DNA of 45,454 nucleotides from an uncultured Pelagibacteraceae bacterium (GTDB lineage Bacteria; Pseudomonadota; Alphaproteobacteria; Pelagibacterales; Pelagibacteraceae): the NCBI GenBank assembly GCA_902596925.1, contig CACJVT010000009.1:1-45454 (forward strand), in the 5' to 3' direction. Shown piece after piece: positions 24,820 through 33,080 of this stretch. Under the pieces are notes generated by a model. It saw only the letters and a list, made by a program, of their open reading frames with translations. It searched no databases and was not told the origin of the DNA. Both the position numbers and the translations under genes were made by a program. How positions within the stretch are numbered: the first letter of the stretch is position 1; each line of letters opens with the position of its first letter.

Positions 24820-25847
24820 TGGAATTAATTAAATTATTTATTTTATTTATAATTATATTATCTATAAATTTTATATTTAAATCCAAAAATTTTTTATTAA
24901 GTTATACTGGTTTAAAACATCAAATTTATATTCAGCAAAACAAAGTGCCTTTATCGGGAGGTTTTGTATTATTAATTTATTTTTTGTTAAATCACTATGA
25001 TCAAAATATAATATTAACTTTTTATATTTCTCTTTTTTTTCTAATTGGATTGGTTGGAGATTTAAATTTATTTAAGACTGCTACATTAAGACTCATGATA
25101 CAAATAATTCTGATTATATTTTTTGTGATATCTCTTAATGTCTCTATAATGGACTTAAGGTTTGGGTTTTTAAATGAAATCTTAGATAATTTTTATTTAA
25201 ATATTTTTTTTGTAAGTTTTTGTTTTTTAGTACTGATTAATGGTTCTAACTTTATAGATGGATGTAATGGTCTTGCAATCGGGTACTATTTGATAATTTA
25301 TTTTTTCTTATTTTATTTGATTAAAAATCAAATAATAGTTTCTGAAATAAATTTATTTTTATCTTTAATATTTTGTCTTTTAATTTTATTAATTTTTAAC
25401 TTATTAAATAAGCTTTTTCTTGGTGACAACGGAATATATATACTGTCGGTTATTACAGGTTATATATTAATAGAGATTGCAAATTTAAATAATTATATTT
25501 CACCTTACTATATTATGAATTTACTCTGGTACCCTGCTTTCGAAATATTATTTTCTATGTTTAGAAAAATAAGATCAAACTTTTCGCCAATGGAACCTGA
25601 TACTAATCACCTTCACCAGCTGTTATTTTTTTTGTATAATTTTAAATTTAAGTTTTCCCAGAAAATCAATAACTCTTTAGTTGGCATAACAATAAATTTA
25701 TATAATTTGGTATTAATATTTATTTTCAGTATTTATCCAGAGAACTCTAAATTTCAATTAATCTTAGTTATAATAAATATAATAAATTACTTGATAACTT
25801 ATAAGTTACTTTTTGACTTTAAAAAAAAGTTTAAACATAGAAATTAA
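24819..25847 (+). CDS. WecA/MraY-family undecaprenyl-phosphate sugar-1-phosphate transferase
   Basis: A 342-residue polytopic membrane protein of the polyprenyl-phosphate N-acetylhexosamine-1-phosphate transferase family. Seen: GLVGDLNLFKTATLRLMIQ (about 78-96), where family members usually have Asp-Asp and this has Gly-Asp; NGSNFIDGCNGLAIGYYL (about 140-157); LFLGDNGIYIL (about 199-209); and MEPDTNHLHQLLF (about 258-270) with the His motif. About ten hydrophobic segments. It would start glycan synthesis by moving a sugar-1-phosphate from UDP-sugar to undecaprenyl phosphate. The Gly for Asp change affects a residue thought to matter for Mg2+ handling in many members, so activity needs care. 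It ends in a 42-base convergent overlap with a GT2 gene. Confidence 0.85.
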   Translation: MELIKLFILFIIILSINFIFKSKNFLLSYTGLKHQIYIQQNKVPLSGGFVLLIYFLLNHYDQNIILTFYISLFFLIGLVGDLNLFKTATLRLMIQIILIIFFVISLNVSIMDLRFGFLNEILDNFYLNIFFVSFCFLVLINGSNFIDGCNGLAIGYYLIIYFFLFYLIKNQIIVSEINLFLSLIFCLLILLIFNLLNKLFLGDNGIYILSVITGYILIEIANLNNYISPYYIMNLLWYPAFEILFSMFRKIRSNFSPMEPDTNHLHQLLFFLYNFKFKFSQKINNSLVGITINLYNLVLIFIFSIYPENSKFQLILVIINIINYLITYKLLFDFKKKFKHRN

Positions 25848-26489
25848 GATTAACAGCCCATCCTTTAAGGCATTTACTTTTTTTCTGCCTCCTATTCTTG
25901 CTCTTTCATTTGACTTGCTTGTAACAAGTTTATAACCGGATTTACATGCTTTGATTGGTAATTCTACACAAAATGAAAAGTCTTTATTTTCAATATTTAG
26001 CTTTTTAAAAATCTCTACTTTTCCAATAACGAATGTATATAAAATATCTGTTATTTTTAAATTAAAAAAAATATTACCAATTTTCGTAAATATGAAGTTT
26101 CCTATGTAAGTAATTAACGTATCGTCTTCACTACTACAATCTCTTTCATATCTTGATGCAAAGATAAAATCAATTTTACTAGAGGTAAGATTTTTATACA
26201 TTGATCTAAGTTCATTTGGATTAAATGAGCCATCTGCATTAAAAATGCAAAAATACTTAGTAGTGACCTCATTAATACCCATGATTAGTGCATCGCCATA
26301 ACCCTTATTCTTTTGAAAAACTAACCTGCAATCATAATCAGAAATCGAATTAATAGTATCTCTATCACTTTCCTCTAGTACAATTAATATTTCCAAATTG
26401 AATGATTTTAATTCTTGAAGTACTCTAGGCAGTGACTCTTTTTCGTTCTTAGCAGGTATTACTAAAGTTAAATCACGCATTAGTTTCAA
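25806..26489 (-). CDS. GT2 glycosyltransferase, dolichyl/undecaprenyl-phosphate sugar synthase-like
   Basis: A 227-residue GT2 protein resembling polyprenyl-phosphate mannose/glucose synthases. Seen: DLTLVIPAKNEKESLPRVL (6-24), IVLEESDRDT (about 36-45), NKGYGDALIMGINEVTTKYF (about 60-79), FCIFNADGSFNPNEL (about 79-93) with the DxS/D region, and FIFASRYERD. Enzymes of this kind make a lipid-phosphate sugar that GT-C membrane enzymes use as donor. That fits its place just downstream (17-base overlap) of a minus-strand GT-C-like membrane protein, though that gene is broken. Two potential C-terminal hydrophobic stretches; no full membrane anchor pair. Confidence 0.8.
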   Translation of the reverse strand: MKLMRDLTLVIPAKNEKESLPRVLQELKSFNLEILIVLEESDRDTINSISDYDCRLVFQKNKGYGDALIMGINEVTTKYFCIFNADGSFNPNELRSMYKNLTSSKIDFIFASRYERDCSSEDDTLITYIGNFIFTKIGNIFFNLKITDILYTFVIGKVEIFKKLNIENKDFSFCVELPIKACKSGYKLVTSKSNERARIGGRKKVNALKDGLLILISMFKLFFKVKK

Positions 26490-27294
26490 TTAAATAATTA
26501 ATATAATGGACAAAATAATAAAATATATAAAAAGAATATAAAATAAATAAGTATCGATTTTTTTGAAAAAAATCAGGTTTGATTTCGAGATTAAAAATTG
26601 TAAAGCAGAGTATGATTACCAATGGGTCATAATATTTATGAAAAATATGGTATTGTGGTGTCATCATCAACAAAATTAAAATTAATATTAAATTACTGTA
26701 ATTTTTGAAAATAGAAGTCTTGATCAAAAAATACATCGATAACGGATAAAAAATGAATAATAAAATATTATTACCTAATAAATAATTTGATGCGTGCAAA
26801 ATAATACCACCTCCAGATAAATTAAGGTCATAATTAAAATTTTTAATTATTAATGTAAGAGATAAAATAATTATAAAAAATAGCCCTAAATCATATTTAT
26901 AGTTAAAATTTAAATTGAATTTTTTATAAATTAAAATTGGTATCATGTGAAAAATAACAATAGATGTTATGAGTGGAATTTTATTAAAATAATTCATACT
27001 TAGACCCCCCTCATCTATAAAAAAAACGTCAAGTATAAAAACATAGTAAAAGGCAGGAAAAGCTAAAAAAAGATTTAATACGGTAATATAAAAAATATTT
27101 TTGAAAAAATTTTTATTTTTCAAAAAATATATAAAAAATTCGTAATAAAAAAAAATACCAAATAAACAAAACGATGGCCTTATATAAGATGCTATTGCTA
27201 AAAATAAAATGTTGAGAAATGAGTATTTAATCTTTCTGTCCTTTTTAAATTTTAAATAAAAATAAATTGATATTAGAAAAAATAATAATCCCAA
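26473..27294 (-). CDS. C-terminal piece of a broken multi-pass membrane glycosyltransferase-like protein
   Basis: A 273-residue, strongly hydrophobic product with about seven membrane segments. The TTG start at 27294 is internal: the same frame continues upstream as SCILYLSPSFRSNAIWPESA, and the upstream pieces of the gene lie in other frames to an ATG at 27750. ATGs and catalytic motifs specific to a family are not clear; the layout resembles GT-C-type membrane transferases with a lipid-phosphate sugar donor. It overlaps the GT2 lipid-sugar synthase gene by 17 bases, which supports such a pairing. See the joined feature at 26473-27750. Confidence 0.55.
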   Translation of the reverse strand: MGLLFFLISIYFYLKFKKDRKIKYSFLNILFLAIASYIRPSFCLFGIFFYYEFFIYFLKNKNFFKNIFYITVLNLFLAFPAFYYVFILDVFFIDEGGLSMNYFNKIPLITSIVIFHMIPILIYKKFNLNFNYKYDLGLFFIIILSLTLIIKNFNYDLNLSGGGIILHASNYLLGNNILLFIFYPLSMYFLIKTSIFKNYSNLILILILLMMTPQYHIFHKYYDPLVIILCFTIFNLEIKPDFFQKNRYLFILYSFYIFYYFVHYINYLIETNA

Positions 27295-27431
27295 TATTGC
27301 ACTCTCTGGCCAAATTGCGTTTGATCTAAATGATGGTGATAAATATAAAATACAACTTAAAATTAAAAGATATTTTTTATCTACATTATCTTTAAAAAAT
27401 TAATTTTAGGGATTTATAAAAAAATAATTGA

Positions 27432-27680
27432 TTAAGTATTATTATATTCATTAAAAAAAATCTTACCAAATCTACACTGATTAAGATTTTGTTTAAAAAA
27501 AAAGATAATTATCAGATATATAGGTGAAATTCTTGTTGCAGCCCCAATCTCATCTAGAGCTGTGTCAAAATTTAAAAAAGTATAAATAAAATCTTTTCCA
27601 AAATGGTTAGCGCCTTTTAATGTGAGTTCAAAATCAGATTTAGGTCCAAGTGTAATATTTTCATCTAAAAAAAAAACCAA
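27432..27680 (-). CDS. N-terminal-proximal piece of the same broken membrane protein
   Basis: An 82-residue fragment. It contains DENITLGPKSDFELTL (about 6-21), FIYTFLNFDTALDEIGAATR (about 31-50) and a hydrophobic ISPIYLIIIFFF. An acidic loop after the first membrane segment, as here, is where GT-C enzymes carry catalytic acids, but the match is loose. It is bounded by a T10 run upstream (plus-strand A10 at 27667-27676) and a T8 run (A8 at 27453-27460) downstream, each of which breaks the frame. Confidence 0.45.
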   Translation of the reverse strand: MVFFLDENITLGPKSDFELTLKGANHFGKDFIYTFLNFDTALDEIGAATRISPIYLIIIFFFKQNLNQCRFGKIFFNEYNNT

Positions 27681-27791
27681 AATAAAGAGTTAAAATTAAA
27701 AAAAAACAGATAAAAATGTGGTAATTTTTTTTTAAAAGATTATTTATCATAATAGTTATTTAATTTAATTAACAAACGTATCAATATATAA

Positions 27792-28478
27792 ATGATTTTG
27801 AAATATTATCAAAAAGTTGATGATGCACTTTCTTATTTATTTTCATCAGTTTGTGATGAAAAAAAACTTATCAAAAGTATTTTTGAAAAAAAAAAAATTG
27901 TTTATGTAGATATTGGTACTAATGAGGGTTCATTTTTAGAATATCTTTTAAAATTTTGTAACTTTAAAAAAATTTATTGTTATGAACCAATTTTAAGATT
28001 ATCTAACGAATTAAGAAATAAATATAGTGATCAAAAAATTGAAATTTTTAATATAGCATTATCGAATAAAAAATCTTTCAAAAAATTTTATGAATATAAG
28101 ATTTCATCTCAATCTAGTCTTTATAAACAAAACAATATTTTTAAATCTTTAAAAGATTTAAAAAAAATATCTAAAGTTAAAACAGAAAATTTCGATAATG
28201 AATTTAATACGGAAAAAAAAATAGATTTTTGTAAAATAGATGTTCAGGGAGAAGAAATAAATGTTTTAAAAGGAATGACCAAAAGTTTGAAAAAAAAAAA
28301 AATTAAGCTTTTAAAAATTGAAATAACTTTTATAGAAAGATACATAGGTATTAAACCTAATTTTAATCAAATTATATCTTTTCTTTTAAAATATAATTAT
28401 CATTTAATATCGATATCAAAAGTCAAGTATAAGAATAATAGACTGCTATTTATGGATGCTTATTTTTTATCAAAATAA
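27792..28478 (+). CDS. FkbM-family SAM-dependent methyltransferase
   Basis: A 228-residue FkbM methyltransferase: KIVYVDIGTNEGSFLEYLL (about 35-53) is motif I, IYCYEPILRLSNEL (about 60-73) motif II, NIALSNKKSF (about 87-96), and FCKIDVQGEEINVLKGM (about 151-167) the family signature. It is at the short end of the family's length range but complete. It ends in TAATG overlap with the large membrane protein gene at 28478, and a second FkbM gene overlaps the end of that one, so three genes seem translated as a unit. It contains an A13 run (28290-28302) with the frame intact. Likely a sugar O-methylase. Confidence 0.85.
   Translation: MILKYYQKVDDALSYLFSSVCDEKKLIKSIFEKKKIVYVDIGTNEGSFLEYLLKFCNFKKIYCYEPILRLSNELRNKYSDQKIEIFNIALSNKKSFKKFYEYKISSQSSLYKQNNIFKSLKDLKKISKVKTENFDNEFNTEKKIDFCKIDVQGEEINVLKGMTKSLKKKKIKLLKIEITFIERYIGIKPNFNQIISFLLKYNYHLISISKVKYKNNRLLFMDAYFLSK
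28290..28302 (+). repeat. A13 homopolymer in an intact FkbM gene
   Basis: Thirteen A residues encode four lysines between the family signature and the C-terminal strand. The frame is intact on both sides. Possible slippage site that would truncate the protein if one base were gained or lost. Confidence 0.9.
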
Positions 28479-30160
28479 TGCCTTTAAACATAATCACATT
28501 TTTCATTTTTTATAATCTGATTTTATTTTCAGTTTTAGGTTTTGGTTTTTTTGTATCAAAAATTTTTTTTGGAAATACATTAAAAAAAAATCTTGGCTTT
28601 GCAGGATTATTTGGTTTATTTTTTTTACTTATATATTCATATTATTCTCATTTATTTATTCCTCATGGTTATATTCATAATGTTATTATTTTACTAATTG
28701 GTTTATTTTTATTCATATATTTCATCAAAGATTTTGATTTTTTATCATTTAAAATATTATTAATTATTTTTTTATTTTTATTTTTGATTTTACTTTTATT
28801 TAAAACTCATGATGATTTTCATTATTATCATTTTCCCTATAGTTACTACATTACTCAACATTCATTATTGATTGGTATTGGTCAATTTAACCATGGATTT
28901 AGAACACCATCATCAATTTTTTATTTGAATTCCCTGTTTTATCTGCCATTCGCTAAGTATTATTTATTTTATGTTCCTACTTTATTGATTATGGGATTTT
29001 CAAATCAGATTTTAATATTGCGATTTTCTGAATATTTCAAAAACAAAAAAATTGATTTTATTTTCTTTTTGTCTTTCTGTTTTTTTATTTTTATAAATAT
29101 ATTCTTTTATAGGCTGCAAGAACATGGCACTGATCGATCTGCACAAATACTTATATTGATTTTATTTTTACAATTATTAACTTTTCTGAATTTTGGAAAA
29201 GATGCGAAAAGTAATCTCATCCAGATGATTGTAATATTAGGTTTGATTATATCTTTGAAGGCATTTTATATTTTGTATTTGATAGTTCCCTTAGTTATAT
29301 TTTGGATATTATACAAAGAGAAAAAATTATATTTGTTAAAAGATGTTATTAAAAATAAAATTTTCTATTTTTTTCTATCATTAATAATTGTAGTTATTAT
29401 TACAAATTTCTTAAATACTAGTTGTCTAATATATCCGATAAATTTTTTATGTTTTGAAAATTTTGATTGGTCTCTAGGTTCAAATGAGATTAATAGAATG
29501 AATCAACATTATAATTTATGGTCAAAAGCAGGTCATACACCAAATTATAAAGTTGATAATCCAGAAATATATCTTCAAGATTTCAATTGGGTTTATAATT
29601 GGATCAATAATTATTTTTTTAATAAAGTCTCTGATTTGATTTTAGGATTATTATTTACCTCTTTACTTTTAATTTTATTTTTTAAGCAAAAAAAGGTTAA
29701 AAAAATATCTTATAATAAAAATTATAATTTTTTAATTATTATAATTTTTCTTTTATTAATTGAATGGTTTGTCAACCACCCAGCTTTAAGATATGGTGGA
29801 TATGCACTTTTTGCTATTTTGTTTTTTATGCCAACATCTATTATTCTTGCAAAATTTCGAAATAATTTTGATCAAATTTATAAAAAGATTAGTATTTTAT
29901 TTTGTATTGTAGTTGTAGTCTTTTTAACTAGAAACTATATAAGAATTAATGAAGAATATAACAATTATAATTACTCTCCTTTAGATAAACCTATTTATAA
30001 AGTTGATGAAAGACATTTTAGAATTGAAAAAATATTTTCTGAACTTATTGATAATTTTGAAAAATGTGAACTATCATATGATAGTTGTAATTTTGAAAAA
30101 AGTTTGCGAGTTAAAAAAATTTTAAAAAGCAGATATATTTTTGTAGTAAATAATGATTAA
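28478..30160 (+). CDS. Large multi-pass membrane protein, possible GT-C-type glycosyltransferase
   Basis: A 560-residue integral membrane protein with roughly twelve hydrophobic segments up to about residue 490 and a short soluble C-terminus ending near VVNND. A conspicuous loop THDDFHYYHFPYSYYI (about 109-124) holds clustered acidic, His and Tyr residues after the third or fourth membrane segment, the kind of position where GT-C enzymes and polymerases keep catalytic residues. Another loop has YRLQEHGTDRSAQ (about 212-224). It resembles membrane proteins found with the Leptospira-type surface glycan genes. It sits between two FkbM methyltransferases with start/stop overlaps on both sides. 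A role in lipid-linked glycan transfer or polymerisation is inferred; no confident family name. Confidence 0.6.
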   Translation: MPLNIITFFIFYNLILFSVLGFGFFVSKIFFGNTLKKNLGFAGLFGLFFLLIYSYYSHLFIPHGYIHNVIILLIGLFLFIYFIKDFDFLSFKILLIIFLFLFLILLLFKTHDDFHYYHFPYSYYITQHSLLIGIGQFNHGFRTPSSIFYLNSLFYLPFAKYYLFYVPTLLIMGFSNQILILRFSEYFKNKKIDFIFFLSFCFFIFINIFFYRLQEHGTDRSAQILILILFLQLLTFLNFGKDAKSNLIQMIVILGLIISLKAFYILYLIVPLVIFWILYKEKKLYLLKDVIKNKIFYFFLSLIIVVIITNFLNTSCLIYPINFLCFENFDWSLGSNEINRMNQHYNLWSKAGHTPNYKVDNPEIYLQDFNWVYNWINNYFFNKVSDLILGLLFTSLLLILFFKQKKVKKISYNKNYNFLIIIIFLLLIEWFVNHPALRYGGYALFAILFFMPTSIILAKFRNNFDQIYKKISILFCIVVVVFLTRNYIRINEEYNNYNYSPLDKPIYKVDERHFRIEKIFSELIDNFEKCELSYDSCNFEKSLRVKKILKSRYIFVVNND

Positions 30161-30878
30161 ATATTTTTCGCTCAAAATTTTAGCTATTTTTGATTTTTAT
30201 TATCAAAAAAAACTGTTTTCTTTTCTTAAAAACCGAGGTTATAGAAATTTTGATTATATATTTGATATCGGTGCTCACCATGGGGAATCAATAAAATTAT
30301 TTTTGAATAACTTTAAAATAAAAAATATTTACTCGTTTGAGGCAAGTAATGAAAATTTTAAAATCTTACAAAAAAATACGAAAAAACTTCAAAAAAAATT
30401 TGATAATGTGAATATATTGATTGAGAATTTTGCCGTAGGTGATGAGGAAAAAATTGTTAAAATGAAACAAATGAATGAAAGTTCGTCATCTACAATCAAT
30501 AGCTATAATGTAAAGTCAAAATATTTTAAAAAAAAATCATTATTCCTCTTTAGTTCAAAAAATAAAAACTTCTTCTCGGAAATCGATGTGAAACAGGTAT
30601 CACTATCTAATTATATGACTGAAAAAAATATAAATGAGATTGATTTTATAAAAATTGATACAGAGGGATATGAGTATTATGTTCTAAAGGGCTTACAAAA
30701 TCAATTCAAAAAAATAAAACTTATTTTGTTTGAACATCATTATGATAACATGTTAGTTAAAGATTATAAATTCAAGGATATTCATAACTTTTTAATTAAA
30801 TATAAATTCAAGCAAATTTATAAATACAAAATGGCATTCAGAAAAACTTTTGAATATGTTTATGAGCTTCAAGAATAA
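30153..30878 (+). CDS. FkbM-family SAM-dependent methyltransferase
   Basis: A 241-residue FkbM methyltransferase starting inside the last codons of the membrane protein gene (8-base overlap). Motif I YIFDIGAHHGESIKLFL (about 34-50), IYSFEASNENFKIL (about 59-72), ENFAVGDEEKIVKM, NESSSSTINS and FIKIDTEGYEYYVLKGL (about 166-182) are all present. ILFEHHYDN near 189-197 is also usual in the family. Together with the gene at 27792 it brackets the membrane protein, so methylation of the glycan handled by that protein is a reasonable guess. Intact and of normal length. Confidence 0.87.
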   Translation: MIKYFSLKILAIFDFYYQKKLFSFLKNRGYRNFDYIFDIGAHHGESIKLFLNNFKIKNIYSFEASNENFKILQKNTKKLQKKFDNVNILIENFAVGDEEKIVKMKQMNESSSSTINSYNVKSKYFKKKSLFLFSSKNKNFFSEIDVKQVSLSNYMTEKNINEIDFIKIDTEGYEYYVLKGLQNQFKKIKLILFEHHYDNMLVKDYKFKDIHNFLIKYKFKQIYKYKMAFRKTFEYVYELQE

Positions 30879-30924
30879 TTATTAACATACTTTACTGAGC
30901 AAATTAAATAGTCTATTAACAAAT

Positions 30925-31974
30925 ATGTCAAAAAATAAAGTTGCATTGATATTTGGTGTTACTGGACAAGATGGATCATATTTATCAGAATTTTTGCTAA
31001 AAAAAAATTATATAGTTAATGGCGTAATAAGAAGATCATCTTCTATTAACACATATAGGGTAGATCATATTTATCAAGATCCTCATGAAAAAAATTATAG
31101 GTTTAGATTACATTATGGAGATATAACAGATTCATCTTCTGTATCTAGTATTATTAAAAAAACAAAGCCAAATGAAATTTATAATCTTGCAGCACAATCT
31201 CATGTAGCAGTTTCATTCGAGGTACCAGAATATACTGCTAATGCAGATGCATTAGGGACATTAAGAATTTTAGAAGCTATAAAATTTCATAAACTTGAAA
31301 AAAAAACTAAATTTTATCAAGCCGGTACCTCAGAAATGTATGGCAAAGTTCAAAAAATACCCCAAAATGAAAAAACAAGTTTTTATCCACAAAGTCCTTA
31401 TGGTGTAGCAAAACTTTATGCACATTGGATAACAAAAAACTATCGTGAAGCTTATAAAATTTATGCTTGCAATGGAATTTTATTTAATCACGAAAGTCCT
31501 AGAAGAGGAGAAACTTTTGTAACAAAAAAAATCATATCAGCACTTTGTAAAATAAAAGAGGGTAAACAAAAAAAACTTTTTTTAGGTAATCTTAATGCTA
31601 AAAGAGATTGGGGTCATGCAAGAGATTATTGTTTAGCAATGTGGAAAATATTACAACAAAAAAAACCAGATGATTATGTAATAGCAACAGGTAAACAATA
31701 TTCAATTAAACAATTTGTTAATATAACAGCAAAAAAAATAGGTTTAAAGATTTTCTGGAAAGGCAAAGCACTGAATGAAAAAGCCTATAACGAAAAAGGT
31801 ATTCCTATTATTGAGTGTGATAAAAATTATTTTAGACCATTAGATGTAAATACTTTATTAGGTGATGCTAAAAAAGCCAGAAAAACTCTAAAATGGAGGC
31901 CTAAAGAAAATTTAAATTCATTAATCGACGAGATGATTAAGTCTGAATATAAAAGTATAAATGCAATTAAGTAA
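30925..31974 (+). CDS. gmd: GDP-mannose 4,6-dehydratase
   Basis: A 349-residue extended SDR that converts GDP-D-mannose to GDP-4-keto-6-deoxymannose with NADP. Seen: [19 protein letters not shown] (8-26), [18 protein letters not shown] (about 33-50) for NADP and nucleotide contacts, [30 protein letters not shown] (about 88-106), GTSEMYGKV (about 133-141) with the active-site Thr/Ser and Glu, and [15 protein letters not shown] (about 153-167) with catalytic Tyr and Lys. [17 protein letters not shown] (about 192-208) is diagnostic for Gmd. It is followed by GDP-fucose synthase with a 14-base overlap, so this pair supplies GDP-L-fucose, or GDP-rhamnose/related deoxyhexose, for the glycan. Confidence 0.96.
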   Translation: MSKNKVALIFGVTGQDGSYLSEFLLKKNYIVNGVIRRSSSINTYRVDHIYQDPHEKNYRFRLHYGDITDSSSVSSIIKKTKPNEIYNLAAQSHVAVSFEVPEYTANADALGTLRILEAIKFHKLEKKTKFYQAGTSEMYGKVQKIPQNEKTSFYPQSPYGVAKLYAHWITKNYREAYKIYACNGILFNHESPRRGETFVTKKIISALCKIKEGKQKKLFLGNLNAKRDWGHARDYCLAMWKILQQKKPDDYVIATGKQYSIKQFVNITAKKIGLKIFWKGKALNEKAYNEKGIPIIECDKNYFRPLDVNTLLGDAKKARKTLKWRPKENLNSLIDEMIKSEYKSINAIK

Positions 31975-32899
31975 AAATAGCAAAATTTTTTTAGCTGGGC
32001 ACAATGGAATGGTGGGCTCTTCAATTTTGAGGTATCTAAAAAAAAAAGATTATAAGAAAATTATTGTTAGAAATAGAAAACAATTAGATTTGCTCAATCA
32101 AGAAAAAACTGAAAAATTTTTTAAAAAAGTCAAACCAGATTTTGTAATTATTGCTGCTGCAAAAGTAGGTGGAATATTGTCAAATGATACTTTTAGAGGC
32201 GATTATATTTATCAAAATTTGACAATACAAACAAATCTAATTCATTCATCATTCAAGGTAGGAGTTAAGAAATTAATATTCTTAGGATCAAGTTGCATTT
32301 ATCCAAAATTCTCTAAACAACCAATTAGAGAGAATTATCTATTAAGTGGGAAACTAGAGCCAACGAATGATGCATATGCAATTGCAAAAATTGCTGGGGT
32401 AAAAATGTGTGAAGCTTATAATAAACAATATAAACTAAATTATATATGTTTAATGCCTACAAATTTATATGGACCAAAAGATAATTATGATCTTAAAAAT
32501 TCACATTTTTTTCCTGCATTATTGTCTAAAATTTATAACGCAAAAAAATATCATAAAAAAAATATTGTATTGTGGGGTAATGGTAAAAGTAAAAGAGAAT
32601 TATTATATGTTGATGATCTAGCAAGAGCATGTGAGTTTTTTTTAAAAAAAAATACGAAACATACATTGATAAATATTGGATCAGGTGTAGAGAAATCTAT
32701 AAATGATTTTGCAAAATTTATTATGAGTAAAATGAAAGTCGATTTGAAAATTAATTTTGACCTTTCAAAGCCCAATGGAACGCCTAGAAAAAAATTGAAT
32801 ACTAGTTTAGCTCGAAGTTACGGTTGGAGGCCAAAAATTGATCTAAATGAGGGTTTTAATTATGTTTTGAAAGATTTTTTGAAAAACAAAATTAAGTAA
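31961..32899 (+). CDS. fcl: GDP-L-fucose synthase (3,5-epimerase/4-reductase)
   Basis: A 312-residue SDR that completes GDP-L-fucose synthesis with NADPH. Seen: [18 protein letters not shown] (9-26), [20 protein letters not shown] (about 63-82), [18 protein letters not shown] (about 107-124) with active-site Ser and Cys, [20 protein letters not shown] (about 135-154) with Tyr-x3-Lys, and [18 protein letters not shown] (about 165-182). All are hallmarks of the family. It overlaps gmd by 14 bases. It is the last island gene; its stop lies 52 bases before the 5S rRNA gene. AT content and codon use match the other island genes. Confidence 0.96.
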   Translation: MQLSKNSKIFLAGHNGMVGSSILRYLKKKDYKKIIVRNRKQLDLLNQEKTEKFFKKVKPDFVIIAAAKVGGILSNDTFRGDYIYQNLTIQTNLIHSSFKVGVKKLIFLGSSCIYPKFSKQPIRENYLLSGKLEPTNDAYAIAKIAGVKMCEAYNKQYKLNYICLMPTNLYGPKDNYDLKNSHFFPALLSKIYNAKKYHKKNIVLWGNGKSKRELLYVDDLARACEFFLKKNTKHTLINIGSGVEKSINDFAKFIMSKMKVDLKINFDLSKPNGTPRKKLNTSLARSYGWRPKIDLNEGFNYVLKDFLKNKIK

Positions 32900-32917
32900 T
32901 TATGCGTTAAAAGTTAG

Positions 32918-32945
32918 TTTACATTAAATCATAAATCAGTATAAC
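32918..32945 (+). promoter_or_regulatory. Candidate promoter dedicated to the 5S rRNA gene
   Basis: TTTACA (32918-32923, 5 of 6 to the -35 consensus) and TATAAC (32940-32945, 5 of 6 to the -10) are separated by 16 bases. The next likely start of transcription, 6-7 bases after the -10, coincides with the first paired base of 5S at 32952. It lies in the only intergenic DNA between fcl and 5S, so 5S could be made independently of the 16S-23S transcript. Confidence 0.55.
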
Positions 32946-32951
32946 AATTCC

Positions 32952-33065
32952 GCCGGTGATTATTGCGAAAGTGTTATACCCGATCCCATTCCGAACTCGG
33001 AAGTCAAGCCTTTCTGCGCCGATGGTACTTTGTCTTAAGATATGGAAGAGTAGGACATCGCCGGC
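32952..33065 (+). rRNA. rrf: 5S ribosomal RNA
   Basis: About 114 bases with the 5S structure. The ends GCCGGTGAT (32952-32960) and ATCGCCGGC (33057-33065) pair as helix I with one G-U. The hallmark CCCGATCCCATTCCGAACTC loop B/C region lies at 32979-32998, followed by GGAAGTCAAGCC and later GATGGTACT. It is G+C-rich in comparison with the flanking DNA. No 23S sequence precedes it; a fucose-synthesis gene does. This is the split arrangement known from SAR11, where a hypervariable region separates 23S from 5S. Confidence 0.96.
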
Positions 33066-33080
33066 TTAAAATTTAAAATT

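Larger units (their letters stand above)
26473..27750 (-). pseudogene. Membrane glycosyltransferase-like gene with three homopolymer frame breaks
   Basis: From ATG at 27750 the minus strand reads MINNLLKKNYHIFICFFLIL and stops soon after. Losing one base at each of three runs (A10 at 27667-27676, A8 at 27453-27460, A6 at 27394-27399, plus-strand view) gives one continuous protein of about 424 residues: a signal-anchor-like first segment, the acidic loop DENITLGPKSDFE, a hydrophobic KIFLMNIIILNQLFFYKSLK, KDNVDKKYLLILSCILYLSP and then the 273-residue membrane domain. The three segments fit without loss or duplication, so this is one gene with three single-base gains, not three genes. I infer a decaying GT-C-like enzyme; slippage rescue at three sites together would be inefficient. 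Confidence 0.65.

Noticed and set aside
26473..27680. Two or three separate small membrane-protein genes
   Set aside because: The pieces join into one sensible protein when single bases are removed at homopolymers, and the apparent starts are internal TTG/ATG codons.
1..32900. Mobile element, integrase, prophage or CRISPR as carrier of the island
   Set aside because: No transposase, recombinase, phage gene, terminal repeat or spaced repeat array is seen. Exchange of the island by recombination in flanking conserved genes is more likely.
32900..33080. tRNA or 23S remnant next to 5S
   Set aside because: The 52 bases before 5S hold only AT-rich, promoter-like DNA, and the 15 bases after it lead straight to rpmJ; no other RNA structure is visible.
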